Shown here piece after piece: positions 27,505 through 36,343 of a stretch of 64,000 nt of DNA; position 1 is the first letter of the stretch, and each line of letters opens with the position of its first letter. Origin of the DNA: Proteus faecis (GTDB lineage: Bacteria; Pseudomonadota; Gammaproteobacteria; Enterobacterales; Enterobacteriaceae). The notes under the pieces are model-generated. The model was not told where the DNA came from. It saw nothing but the letters and a program-made list of their open reading frames with translations, and made no database searches. The stretch spans positions 558,001 to 622,000 of the forward strand of contig NZ_PENZ01000034.1 of assembly GCF_003144395.1 (NCBI RefSeq), in the 5' to 3' direction. A program made the position numbers and the translations under genes.

Positions 27505-27535
27505 TAAAAAGACCTCGCCTTAAAAAGGCAAGGTC
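27505..27535 (-). terminator. Attenuating hairpin between oppA and oppB
   Basis: GACCTCGCCT (27511-27520) pairs with AGGCAAGGTC (27526-27535). The one non-Watson-Crick pair is G-U only in the minus-strand RNA, which is also the strand with the T tract (27505-27510). So it fits an oppA terminator that is partly read through to oppBCDF. Confidence 0.75.
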
Positions 27536-27543
27536 TCGCCCGA

Positions 27544-29181
27544 TTATTTAGCAATAATATACAAGTCTTTAGTATGTAAATTATCTAATGGATCTTTACC
27601 GGAATAACCACCCACATAAGGTTTAACTAAACGGGTGTTTACATAGTAGTAAAGTGGAACAATGGCCGAATCTTTATCTAATATGCCTTCAGCTTTTTGA
27701 TAAATAGCAGCACGTTCGTCATCAGATTTCACACGTAAAGATTCTTTGATCAATGCGTCAAATTCTGTGTTTTTATAGTGAACAGTATTGTTACTGCTGT
27801 AAGACAGCATCATGTTCAGGAATGAAGAAGGTTCGTTATAATCTGCACACCAACCTGCACGCGCAACATCATAAGTTCCTTGGTGACGAGTATCTAAGAA
27901 CGTTTTCCATTCTTGGTTTTCAAGAGACACATCTGCACCTAAATTTTTCTTCCAAATTGAAGAAGCGGCGATTGCCACTTTTTTATGCAGATCAGAAGTA
28001 TTGTACAGAAGTTTAAATTTCAGTGGATTTGCTTTGTTATAGCCCGCCTCTTCTAATAATTGACGCGCTTTTTCATTACGTTGTTCTTGAGTCCAATTCG
28101 CAAACCACTCTGGTTTGCTCTCTTTAATTCCATCTGTAAATGGAGGGGTAAAGCCATAAGCTGGGATATCACCTTGGTTTTTCACTTTATAAGTAATGAT
28201 ATCTCTATCCATTGACAGTTTCAGTGCTTCACGAACACGAGGATCGTTAAATGGAGCCTTCTCATTATTAATTTCATAATAATAAGTACATAAATATGGG
28301 CTTATACGCAATTCATCGGGGATCTCTTTTTTCAATTTTTGGAAAAATTCAATCGGTAAATTGCTATACGTCATGTCGATTTCACCCGCACGATAGCGGT
28401 TTACATCCGTGACTTCTGATGAAATAGGTAAGAACGTCACCTGATCAATAACCGTATTTTTGTTATCCCAATAAGTCGGGCTACGCTCTAACACAATACG
28501 TTCATTTACTGTCCAGTCTTTTAAATTATAAGCGCCGTTACCGACGAAATTAGCGGGTTGTGTCCATTTTTCACCAAATTTTTCAATCACTTTTTGGTTA
28601 ACTGGCGACATGGAGGAGTGAGCTAATAATTTTGGTAAATAAGGCACAGCTTCAGATAAAGTGATTTCTAATGTGTTGTTATCTAATGCCTTAACACCTA
28701 ATTCTGTTGCTTTTTTCTTACCTGCAATAATATCGTCGATATTTACGATATGCGCATATTGCAGATAACTTTCATAAGGAGATGCAGTATTAGGATCCGC
28801 TAAACGTTGCCAGCTATAAACGAAATCTTGTGCTGTAACAGGGTCACCATTTGACCATTTAGCGCCTTCACGAATTTTAAATGTCCAAACAGTAAAATCT
28901 TTATTTTCCCAACTAGTTGCGGAGCCCGGTAAAATTTCACCATCTGGTCCAACAATCGTAACACCTTCGAAAAGATCACGCGCTAATGCAGACTCTGGTA
29001 CACCTTCGATTTTATGAGGATCCAGTGATTGTGGTTCAGAGCCGTTATTACGCACCAGCACTTGTTTTTCAGCTAATTTCACCCCGTCAGGAACAACAGC
29101 AGCGTTAGCGGTTAGTGCTGACAATCCAAAGATTGCGCTTATTGCGATCGCCAACGCACTCTTTTTAGTTAAATTACTCAT
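27544..29181 (-). CDS. oppA: Periplasmic oligopeptide-binding protein OppA
   Basis: A 545-residue SBP_bac_5 protein with a signal peptide ending A-N-A before AVVPDGV. It has the OppA features L-V-R-N-N-G-S-E-P-Q-S-L-D-P-H-K, D-P-R-V-R-E-A-L and A-G-W-C-A-D-Y-N-E-P-S-S-F-L. Binds peptides in the periplasm and delivers them to OppBCDF. It is paralogous to the next gene upstream (29455-31092). A GcvB-like pairing site lies in its leader. Confidence 0.95.
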   Translation of the reverse strand: MSNLTKKSALAIAISAIFGLSALTANAAVVPDGVKLAEKQVLVRNNGSEPQSLDPHKIEGVPESALARDLFEGVTIVGPDGEILPGSATSWENKDFTVWTFKIREGAKWSNGDPVTAQDFVYSWQRLADPNTASPYESYLQYAHIVNIDDIIAGKKKATELGVKALDNNTLEITLSEAVPYLPKLLAHSSMSPVNQKVIEKFGEKWTQPANFVGNGAYNLKDWTVNERIVLERSPTYWDNKNTVIDQVTFLPISSEVTDVNRYRAGEIDMTYSNLPIEFFQKLKKEIPDELRISPYLCTYYYEINNEKAPFNDPRVREALKLSMDRDIITYKVKNQGDIPAYGFTPPFTDGIKESKPEWFANWTQEQRNEKARQLLEEAGYNKANPLKFKLLYNTSDLHKKVAIAASSIWKKNLGADVSLENQEWKTFLDTRHQGTYDVARAGWCADYNEPSSFLNMMLSYSSNNTVHYKNTEFDALIKESLRVKSDDERAAIYQKAEGILDKDSAIVPLYYYVNTRLVKPYVGGYSGKDPLDNLHTKDLYIIAK

Positions 29182-29239
29182 CTTATAAAATACTCCCAGT
29201 TAGTGAGCGGGTTGTTAGACAACCATTCTGTGATGTTCA

Positions 29240-29249
29240 GTTGTGTTTT
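29240..29249 (-). promoter_or_regulatory. Possible GcvB small-RNA pairing site in the oppA leader
   Basis: The minus strand reads AAAACACAAC, complementary to the GU-rich R1 region of GcvB, about 60 bases before the oppA start. E. coli and Salmonella oppA are known GcvB targets. gcvB itself is not in this window. Confidence 0.45.
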
Positions 29250-29454
29250 AGAACGGTTTACACAACTTATTGTTTTTACAAAAAATAAATCAATTTTGCT
29301 TATTTGCTATCAGTTCTTAATTGCCTGATAGCATTATCATTTTTTTATGCCGTTATCTTTTTTGTGTAGTTTTTTTTATTGTTTCACTACTTTTTAAATA
29401 ACTTTTAATAATTAAAATCGCACATAACTATAGAATATCGGTAATTTACCAGTT

Positions 29455-31092
29455 TTAGTTATCTGCCTTTATAAAATAGCGCTTTAAGTCCGTATAATCA
29501 AAGGGGTCTTTACCTGTAAATCCACCTACTTTTGGACTAACTAATCTAACACTGACACGATAATAAACAGGTACTATCGCCGAGTCCTTGTCTAGCAAGG
29601 CTTCAGCGCGCTGATAGAGTTGATGACGAGCCCCTTTATCAACCGCAATTGAAGCATTATTTAATGCATCATCGTAATCATTATTTTCATAAAAGACTGT
29701 ATTAAGACTACTTGTGGAAAGAAATGAATTTAAAAACGAGGTAGGTTCATTGTAATCTGCACACCACGTTGCTCTCGCAACTTGATAATTCCCTTGATTA
29801 CGATTTTCTAATGCCGTTTTCCACTCTTGATTTTGCAACGTCACATTTGCACCAATACTTTTTTTCCACATTGATGCAGCGGCAATGGCCTGCTGTTTAT
29901 TTTGATCAGACGTATTGTAGAGCAAAGTAAAAGTCAGAGGATTTTGAGCATCAAATCCCGCTTCTTTTAATAATTCACGCGCCCTTTCATTACGTTGCTG
30001 TTGTGTCCAATAAGCCCATTTCGGGGCTTTAAAATTACCGTTACCAATAAAAGAGGGAGTAAAAGAATAAGCGGGTATTTGCCCTTGCCCCATTATTTTT
30101 TCAGCAATGACTTCTCTATCAAGTGTTAGTTTCACCGCTTCACGAACACGAGGATCATCAAAAGGCGCTTTTTTATTATTTAATTCATAATAGAAAGTAC
30201 ATAAATACGGTGTGACATGTAAATTCTCTGGCTGTTCTTGTTTCATTTTTCTATAAAGAACAGGAGGAATAGCACTATTAGTGATATCTATTTCACCACT
30301 ACGATAGCGGTTTATATCACTGGTTTCTGAACTAATTGGTAAAAATGTGGCTTGTTCAATAATGGTGTTTTTATTATCCCAATAAAGTGGATTACGTTTT
30401 AACGTCACCTTTTCATTCACCACCCAACTTTCAATAACATAAGCACCATTGCCGACAAAGTTTTCGGGACGAGTCCAATTCACACCATATTTTTCTACAA
30501 TCTCTTTTTTAACTGGTTTTAATGGCGTGTGGCTGACCATATCGACTAAATAGGGAATTGGCTTGGTTAAATTGATTTGCAAAGTATGAGCATCTATCGC
30601 TTTCACACCCAGTGCTTCAGGCGTTTTTTTTCCACTAAGAATATCTGCAACATTTTCAACATAAGCATATTCGAGATAACTGGCATAAGGTGAACCTGTT
30701 TTAGGGTCGACCACTCGACGCCAGCTATAAACAAAGTCGTCAGCGGTCACTGGTGTACCATCACTCCACTTTGCATCTTCTCGCAAATAGAATGTCCACA
30801 CCTTGTTATCATCCGTTTCCCAGCGTTGTGCAACACCGGGCATACTTTCACCATTAGGTCCAACATAGGTCAAACCTTCTAATAAATTTAAAATAATATT
30901 AGTTTCTGGTGCGCCTTCTACTTTATGCGGATCAAGAGATGAAACTTCAGTACCGTTATTAATCACAATATTCTGTTGTTTGGCGAGAATAGTGCCTTCA
31001 GGAAGAGTCACGGCATGAGAAAAAAAGGAGGTTAATACAAGTGACATAATACTAAGCGGAAACACTGTTTTTAACGTGGCTTTATTTTTCAT
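29455..31092 (-). CDS. Second OppA/MppA-like periplasmic peptide-binding protein
   Basis: A 545-residue SBP_bac_5 protein, the same length as OppA and clearly its paralogue (shared SSLDPHKVEGAPE, WSDGTPVTADDFVYSWRR, DPRVREAVKLTLDRE, ATWCADYNEPTSFL). The signal peptide ends about SHA. It may bind a different peptide set, or murein tripeptide like MppA, and use OppBCDF. The frame is open to 31137, but the ATG at 31092 has TTAGGAGAGGTACCC upstream. It lies first in line before oppABCDF with a 273-base gap, and has a palindromic operator candidate upstream. Confidence 0.88.
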   Translation of the reverse strand: MKNKATLKTVFPLSIMSLVLTSFFSHAVTLPEGTILAKQQNIVINNGTEVSSLDPHKVEGAPETNIILNLLEGLTYVGPNGESMPGVAQRWETDDNKVWTFYLREDAKWSDGTPVTADDFVYSWRRVVDPKTGSPYASYLEYAYVENVADILSGKKTPEALGVKAIDAHTLQINLTKPIPYLVDMVSHTPLKPVKKEIVEKYGVNWTRPENFVGNGAYVIESWVVNEKVTLKRNPLYWDNKNTIIEQATFLPISSETSDINRYRSGEIDITNSAIPPVLYRKMKQEQPENLHVTPYLCTFYYELNNKKAPFDDPRVREAVKLTLDREVIAEKIMGQGQIPAYSFTPSFIGNGNFKAPKWAYWTQQQRNERARELLKEAGFDAQNPLTFTLLYNTSDQNKQQAIAAASMWKKSIGANVTLQNQEWKTALENRNQGNYQVARATWCADYNEPTSFLNSFLSTSSLNTVFYENNDYDDALNNASIAVDKGARHQLYQRAEALLDKDSAIVPVYYRVSVRLVSPKVGGFTGKDPFDYTDLKRYFIKADN

Positions 31093-31139
31093 GGGTACCT
31101 CTCCTAATAAACAATAATTTATAGCGGGGTCGCTCAATT

Positions 31140-31155
31140 AACGATATGTATCGTT
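31140..31155. promoter_or_regulatory. Perfect palindrome upstream of the second oppA-like gene
   Basis: AACGATA-TG-TATCGTT, 7-base arms with a 2-base centre, about 50 bases before the start codon. It looks like an operator for a dimeric regulator; the regulator is not known. Confidence 0.5.
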
Positions 31156-31156
31156 G

Positions 31157-31384
31157 TTAAATTTTGATTGTAATATTTGTGGCTCTCAAAGGTTTAAAGA
31201 TATTTATAAGATAAAAATGATACCAACACTCTTCTTTTTTACACTTATCGTAAATTTTGTCAATTAATGCGGTATTCTTATCACTTAACTTTATTGAGCC
31301 CTCTAGAGTTCTATCCTGAGAAAATAAAATATATATATTGAGAGAAGCAAAACAACAAATAAACATTAAATTAACATCATGCAA
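31157..31384 (-). CDS. Doubtful small ORF upstream of the second oppA-like gene
   Basis: A 75-residue frame with a hydrophobic N-terminal stretch (about 7-21), three cysteines before residue 57 and a lysine-rich middle. It has no clear ribosome binding site at either possible ATG (31384 or 31366). It could be a small membrane or secreted protein, or a chance frame. I do not recognise it. Confidence 0.2.
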   Translation of the reverse strand: MHDVNLMFICCFASLNIYILFSQDRTLEGSIKLSDKNTALIDKIYDKCKKEECWYHFYLINIFKPLRATNITIKI

Positions 31385-31655
31385 GTTTTATAGATAGAAA
31401 ACCTACTTAGCTCACAAATTTAATATGATTAGGATGGATTTTATCCGACTTGCAGAACTTTATGATGCTTTATTTGTAAAGAATTTCTCTTTGAAATTAA
31501 TTTAAAATAACAATAAATTCATCTTTAGACTGAATAACAATTCTAGCCTAAAAATATTTATAGATTATTAAATATTCAATTTTATTATTTGTTTTTAATT
31601 TTTAATCTAAATGTTTAATTAAAAAATTTTTCATTTATATTTCTATGTGTTAGAT

Positions 31656-31699
31656 AAAAAACCTCTTTAATATACATATCGATATTAAAGAGGTTTTTT
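31656..31699 (-). terminator. cysG operon terminator
   Basis: AAAAAACCTCTTTAATAT pairs with ATATTAAAGAGGTTTTTT (31656-31673 with 31682-31699). It ends with a T run in both orientations and lies just after the cysG stop. Confidence 0.9.
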
Positions 31700-31730
31700 A
31701 TTTTAAAATGATATCAACAATAAAAATCAG

Positions 31731-33119
31731 CTAGTTAGCCGATTTGGATTGAAACCATTGTAACTTCTCATTCAGTGTGACAACCTCTCCCACAATAATT
31801 AGTGCAGGGCTTTCCATTGTTTCTGCCATCTCTGCCAGTTGACGTAATTGACCAACCATCACTTTTTGTGTGGTTAAAGTGCCCTTTTCAATAATTGCAA
31901 TCGGCATGGTCGCGCGCATATTTTGGCTAAGTAACATTTGCTGAATATAACGAGCTTTACTTAATCCCATATAAAAGACTAACGTTTGGCTTTCTTGTGC
32001 AATACATTGCCATTCAGCCTCGTTTAATCCCTTGCCATGCCCAGTAATAAAGCGGACACTTTGTGCATAATCTCGATGTGTTAAGGGAATACCTGCATAT
32101 GTTGTACAGCCTGAAGCTGCGGTAATACCGGGGATCACTGAAAAGGGAATATGATGTTCAATCAAAGCTTCTAGCTCTTCACTGCCTCGACCAAAAATAA
32201 AGGGATCGCCTCCTTTTAATCTCACCACTCGTTTTCCTGCAGTGGCTTCTTTGATTAAAATTTGATTGATTTCCTCTTGAGGAACACAGTGAAAACCGGC
32301 TTGCTTACCAACATAAATACGCAGTGCATCTCTGCGGACTAATGCCATTACCTCATCAGATACTAATCTATCGTAAACCACTACATCAGCTTGCTGGCAC
32401 TGCTGTAAACCTTTAATAGTCATTAACCCTGCATCACCCGGCCCAGCTCCAACCAAAACAACACTGCCTTGCGGTTGCTGATGTTCAGATAATAGTGCGT
32501 TAATACGTTGCTCAATACCGTCATCTCTTTGCGCTTCTATTTCAGCTTGTAATGATCTATCTTCGAAAAATTGCTCCCAAAAATAACGTCTGGCATTTAT
32601 CGATGAAAAACGCTGTTTTATTTGCTTACGTAACTTGCCGGCGAGTTGTGCTAACACACCAAGATAATTAGGGAGCAGTTGCTCAATTTTTTCTCGCAAA
32701 ATACGCGCTAGCACAGGAGCTTTTCCACCTGATGAAATCGCCACTACAATAGGAGAACGATCGATAACAGAAGGCATAATAAAGCTTGCTTGCTCTGGTG
32801 AATCAACCACATTACAAAATATCTGTTTCTCTGTTGCGGATTGAAAAACCTGTTGATTCACTTGCTCACTATCTGTTGCCGCAATAACAAGCCATTTACC
32901 TGATAGATGATCCGCAGTAAATATACCCGTGATACAGTTTAGTTTTTGCTCAGAATGCCACTGCATAAACTGTCCTGTAAACGAAGGTGCGATAACAGAA
33001 ATAATAGATCCCGCTTCCATAAGTAGTCGGGCTTTACGTTCAGCAATCTCACCGCCTCCCACTAATAAACAAGGTTTACCTCTGAGCTGACAGAATATTG
33101 GAAAGTAATCCATATTCAT
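31731..33119 (-). CDS. cysG: Siroheme synthase CysG (trifunctional)
   Basis: A 462-residue fusion. The N-terminal ~210 residues are the NAD-dependent precorrin-2 dehydrogenase/sirohydrochlorin ferrochelatase ([10 protein letters not shown] at about 21-30). The C-terminal part is uroporphyrinogen-III methyltransferase ([12 protein letters not shown] at about 222-233; [15 protein letters not shown]). It makes siroheme, the prosthetic group of NirB, which explains its place after nirBD. It follows nirD by 8 bases. Confidence 0.96.
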   Translation of the reverse strand: MNMDYFPIFCQLRGKPCLLVGGGEIAERKARLLMEAGSIISVIAPSFTGQFMQWHSEQKLNCITGIFTADHLSGKWLVIAATDSEQVNQQVFQSATEKQIFCNVVDSPEQASFIMPSVIDRSPIVVAISSGGKAPVLARILREKIEQLLPNYLGVLAQLAGKLRKQIKQRFSSINARRYFWEQFFEDRSLQAEIEAQRDDGIEQRINALLSEHQQPQGSVVLVGAGPGDAGLMTIKGLQQCQQADVVVYDRLVSDEVMALVRRDALRIYVGKQAGFHCVPQEEINQILIKEATAGKRVVRLKGGDPFIFGRGSEELEALIEHHIPFSVIPGITAASGCTTYAGIPLTHRDYAQSVRFITGHGKGLNEAEWQCIAQESQTLVFYMGLSKARYIQQMLLSQNMRATMPIAIIEKGTLTTQKVMVGQLRQLAEMAETMESPALIIVGEVVTLNEKLQWFQSKSAN

Positions 33120-33127
33120 TCCCCTAT

Positions 33128-33472
33128 TTATTGAGATGATTCACTGTGGCTGCGTACACTAACCGTACTGTCTTCAACCTTGACGTCAAAATGGGTGATC
33201 GAGAAACGCTCATCTTCAAGACAAAAACCATCCGTTAAACGAAAATGCTGTTTTTTTAGCGGGCTAACGATATACAACTCATTTTCATGTTCAGCGATCA
33301 GCCCTCGAGATAAAACACTAGAATGTGCAAAGGGATCTATATTACTTAACGCATATAAACGAGCATCAGAATAAGGGCGAAATATAGCAACGTGATCTTG
33401 TTCCACCAGCGCACAAACACCTGTTCCTGGCGTAATCTCCTCTAATTGGCAAACAGCTATCCATTGGCTCAT
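33128..33472 (-). CDS. nirD: Nitrite reductase small subunit NirD
   Basis: A 114-residue Rieske-fold protein of the NirD type, which lacks the cysteine/histidine cluster ligands of true Rieske proteins. Partner of NirB in cytoplasmic NADH-dependent nitrite reduction to ammonium. Overlaps the end of nirB by 4 bases. Confidence 0.94.
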   Translation of the reverse strand: MSQWIAVCQLEEITPGTGVCALVEQDHVAIFRPYSDARLYALSNIDPFAHSSVLSRGLIAEHENELYIVSPLKKQHFRLTDGFCLEDERFSITHFDVKVEDSTVSVRSHSESSQ

Positions 33473-36015
33473 GATTGCGCCTCCTCAGTGACCATTTTGA
33501 TATCGATACGTTCATGTAAACGTGCGGGACGGTGCTGAAAACGTTCTTTTACCGTTTGCACAGTCGGATCAGGCATTGGATTATTAATAAAGTGGGCAAA
33601 CCGTTTTAATGCTTTTGGAGAATCAACAGTTTCTTTCCATTCACAAGCGAAACGTTCTTGTAAGGTGTTCAGTTCTTTTTCTAACTGCGCATTTAAGCCT
33701 AATTTGTCGTTAATGATGACATCACGTAAATATTCAATACCGCCATCTAAATTATCTAGCCACACTGAAGTGCGTTGAAGTTTATCGGCGGTGCGAATAT
33801 AAAACATCATAAAGCGGTCGATATAATGCACTAAAGTTTCTTCATCGAGATCAGAGGCAAAGAGATCCCCATGACGTGGTTTCATACCACCATTTCCACC
33901 AAAATAGAGATTCCAACCTTTATCTGTGGCGATAATACCAACGTCTTTTCCTTGCGCTTCAGAACATTCACGGGTACAACCAGAGACACCAAATTTCATC
34001 TTATGAGGTGTTCTAATGCCTTTATAGCGATGTTCTAATGCAACACCCAAACCGACACTATCTCCAACGCCAAAACGACACCAACTACTCCCCACACACG
34101 TTTTTACCATACGCAGAGCTTTCGCATAGGCATGACCTGTTTCAAAACCGGCAGCAATCAATTTTTTCCAGATAGCAGGTAAATCTTGTTTATGTGCACC
34201 GAACATAGCCATGCGTTGCGAGCCAGTAATTTTGGTATACAGATTATATTCTTGAGCAATTTGCCCAATAGCAATAATGCCTGCAGGTGTAATTTCACCA
34301 CCAGGAGAGCGAGGAATAATGGAATAAGTCCCATCTTTTTGCATATTCGCGAGGAAGTTATCGTTAGTATCTTGTAGAGGAACTAAATCATCACGCAAGA
34401 TATAATCGTTCCAACATGAAGCAAGCAATGAAGCTACTGTTGGTTTACACACTTCACAACCATAGCCTTGACCATGCTTTTTCAATAGTTCATCAAAACT
34501 TTTCAGCCCTTCCACACGAATAAGATGATAAAGCTCTTGGCGAGAATAGTGGAAATGCTCACAAAGATGATGATTAACCTCGATACCTTGTTTAGCTAAT
34601 TCTGCATTTAAGACTTGAGTCACCAATGGAATACAACCACCACAGCCCGTACCGGCTTTGGTTTCAGCTTTAATAGTAGCGACTGTATGACATCCTCGTT
34701 CAATTGCTTGAATAATGTCGCCTTTTGTTACATCAAAACAAGAGCAGATCTGTGCGCTTTCAGGCAAGGAATCAACACCAATTGCAGGCTTACTTCCCGC
34801 ATGTACAGGCAAAATTAAAGCGTCGGGATGCTCTGGTAATTCAATCGTGTTCAGTGATAATTGCAAAAGATTGCCATAATCTTCGGTATCCCCCACCAAC
34901 ACAGCACCGAGTAAGTATTTATTGTCTTCACTAACAATCAGGCGTTTATAAATTTCTTTGCCTTCATCGAGATAAATATAACTACGACACCCTTCTTGAC
35001 GACCGTGAGCATCACCGATACCACCGACATCAACACCAAGAAGTTTTAATTTTGCACTTAAATCGGCCCCTTGAAAGACAGTGTGATGGCCTAATAAATT
35101 ATCAACTGCCACTTGTGCCATCTTGTAGCCCGGTGCAACTAAGCCAAATGTTTTATTTTGCCAAGATGCACATTCACCAATGGCGTAAATATCAGGATCG
35201 GTTGTTTGGCAATAATCATTAATAACAATACCGCCTCTTGGGGCAATATCTAAATCACATTGACGAGCTAATTTATCTTTTGGGCGAATCCCCGTAGAGA
35301 ACACAATAAAGTCAACTTCAAGAGAAGTACCATCTGCAAATTGCAGTGTCTTACGTGCATTTTCTCCTGTCGATAATATTTCTTGTGTATTTTTGGACGT
35401 ATGCACTTTTACACCCATACGCTCTATTTTTCGCTTAAGTTGTTCACCACCTAACGTATCAAGCTGCTCTGCCATTAATGTTGGTGCAAACTCGATAACG
35501 TGCGTTTCAATACCCAAACTTTTTAGCGCGCCAGCGGCTTCTAAACCTAAAAGTCCTCCACCAATCACCGCTCCTTTACGGCTAATACGTGCACAAGATT
35601 CGATAGCATTTAAATCTTCAATAGTCCGATAGACAAAGCAATCTGATGAGTTATTTCCCTTAATTGGAGGAACCCATGGATAAGAGCCCGTTGCCATGAC
35701 TAACTTATCGTAACTAACACAGCGCCCCGTATTTGTATGTACCACTTTTTCGTCACGATTAATGGTTATTACACGCTCACCAATTAATACTTCTATTTGG
35801 TGTTTTTCGTAATAACCTTGTTTAACTAAAGAGAGTTCTTCTGCAGTGTGATGGGAAAAATAAGAGGAGAGATGGACTCTATCATATGCAACACGAGGTT
35901 CTTCACAAAAGACGACAATATTAAATTCTTCATTACCACCTTTATCAATCAGCTCTTCGATATAACGGTGCCCGACCATACCATTACCGATGATTGCGAG
36001 TGTTTTCTTGCTCAT
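33469..36015 (-). CDS. nirB: NADH-dependent nitrite reductase large subunit NirB
   Basis: An 848-residue cytoplasmic enzyme. The FAD-binding N-terminus (I-G-N-G-M-V-G-H-R) is followed by a second Rossmann motif (G-G-G-L-L-G-L-E-A-A). The BFD-type [2Fe-2S] region has C-S-C-F-D and G-T-G-C-G-G-C (about 423-462). The siroheme/[4Fe-4S] motif C-V-G-S-S-W-C-R and G-V-S-G-C-T-R-E-C lies at about 639-685. Length matches E. coli NirB (847). First gene of nirB-nirD-cysG; nirC is not present. Expression should be anaerobic, given the FNR box at 36074. Confidence 0.97.
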   Translation of the reverse strand: MSKKTLAIIGNGMVGHRYIEELIDKGGNEEFNIVVFCEEPRVAYDRVHLSSYFSHHTAEELSLVKQGYYEKHQIEVLIGERVITINRDEKVVHTNTGRCVSYDKLVMATGSYPWVPPIKGNNSSDCFVYRTIEDLNAIESCARISRKGAVIGGGLLGLEAAGALKSLGIETHVIEFAPTLMAEQLDTLGGEQLKRKIERMGVKVHTSKNTQEILSTGENARKTLQFADGTSLEVDFIVFSTGIRPKDKLARQCDLDIAPRGGIVINDYCQTTDPDIYAIGECASWQNKTFGLVAPGYKMAQVAVDNLLGHHTVFQGADLSAKLKLLGVDVGGIGDAHGRQEGCRSYIYLDEGKEIYKRLIVSEDNKYLLGAVLVGDTEDYGNLLQLSLNTIELPEHPDALILPVHAGSKPAIGVDSLPESAQICSCFDVTKGDIIQAIERGCHTVATIKAETKAGTGCGGCIPLVTQVLNAELAKQGIEVNHHLCEHFHYSRQELYHLIRVEGLKSFDELLKKHGQGYGCEVCKPTVASLLASCWNDYILRDDLVPLQDTNDNFLANMQKDGTYSIIPRSPGGEITPAGIIAIGQIAQEYNLYTKITGSQRMAMFGAHKQDLPAIWKKLIAAGFETGHAYAKALRMVKTCVGSSWCRFGVGDSVGLGVALEHRYKGIRTPHKMKFGVSGCTRECSEAQGKDVGIIATDKGWNLYFGGNGGMKPRHGDLFASDLDEETLVHYIDRFMMFYIRTADKLQRTSVWLDNLDGGIEYLRDVIINDKLGLNAQLEKELNTLQERFACEWKETVDSPKALKRFAHFINNPMPDPTVQTVKERFQHRPARLHERIDIKMVTEEAQS

Positions 36016-36073
36016 TTTTGCCTCAGATTTAAAGATTTCTAAGGCTAAAATACGAAACTACTCATAAGCGATA

Positions 36074-36087
36074 TTGATGAATATCAA
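36074..36087. promoter_or_regulatory. FNR box of the nirB promoter
   Basis: TTGAT-GAAT-ATCAA, a perfect match to the FNR consensus. A minus-strand TATTTT -10 box at 36047-36052 would start transcription near 36040, which puts the FNR box at about -41, the standard activating position. Confidence 0.88.
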
Positions 36088-36133
36088 ATACAGCTTAATC
36101 AATTCAGCTACTACAACTTAATAGTCAATGAGT

Positions 36134-36149
36134 TACTACTAAAGGAGTA
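36134..36149 (-). promoter_or_regulatory. Possible NarL/NarP site (7-2-7)
   Basis: The minus strand reads TACTCCT-TT-AGTAGTA, two heptamers in the 7-2-7 arrangement. The first matches TACYYMT fully; the second has one mismatch. It lies about 60 bases upstream of the FNR box, further than the NarL site of E. coli nirB. Confidence 0.5.
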
Positions 36150-36343
36150 TTTTATTACCCTGTTCTTGCGGTTAATTATTCTTCTATCATAATTAATCTT
36201 AACTACTTATAACGAAGTGTTATATGTAAGCGTAATTAAAACTTTGCGCATTGGTCACGTTTTGCCTAAGTTAAGTTCACAAAGTAATAACTAATAAGTT
36301 ATTGACATAACGACTTTAGCTACACCATTTCAGGGAGCGTCTC

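Noticed and set aside
29306..29332. GCTATCAG/CTGATAGC hairpin between the two oppA genes as a terminator
   Set aside because: On the minus strand, where the genes are, no T run follows; on the plus strand there is no gene to terminate. It may still be a leader structure.
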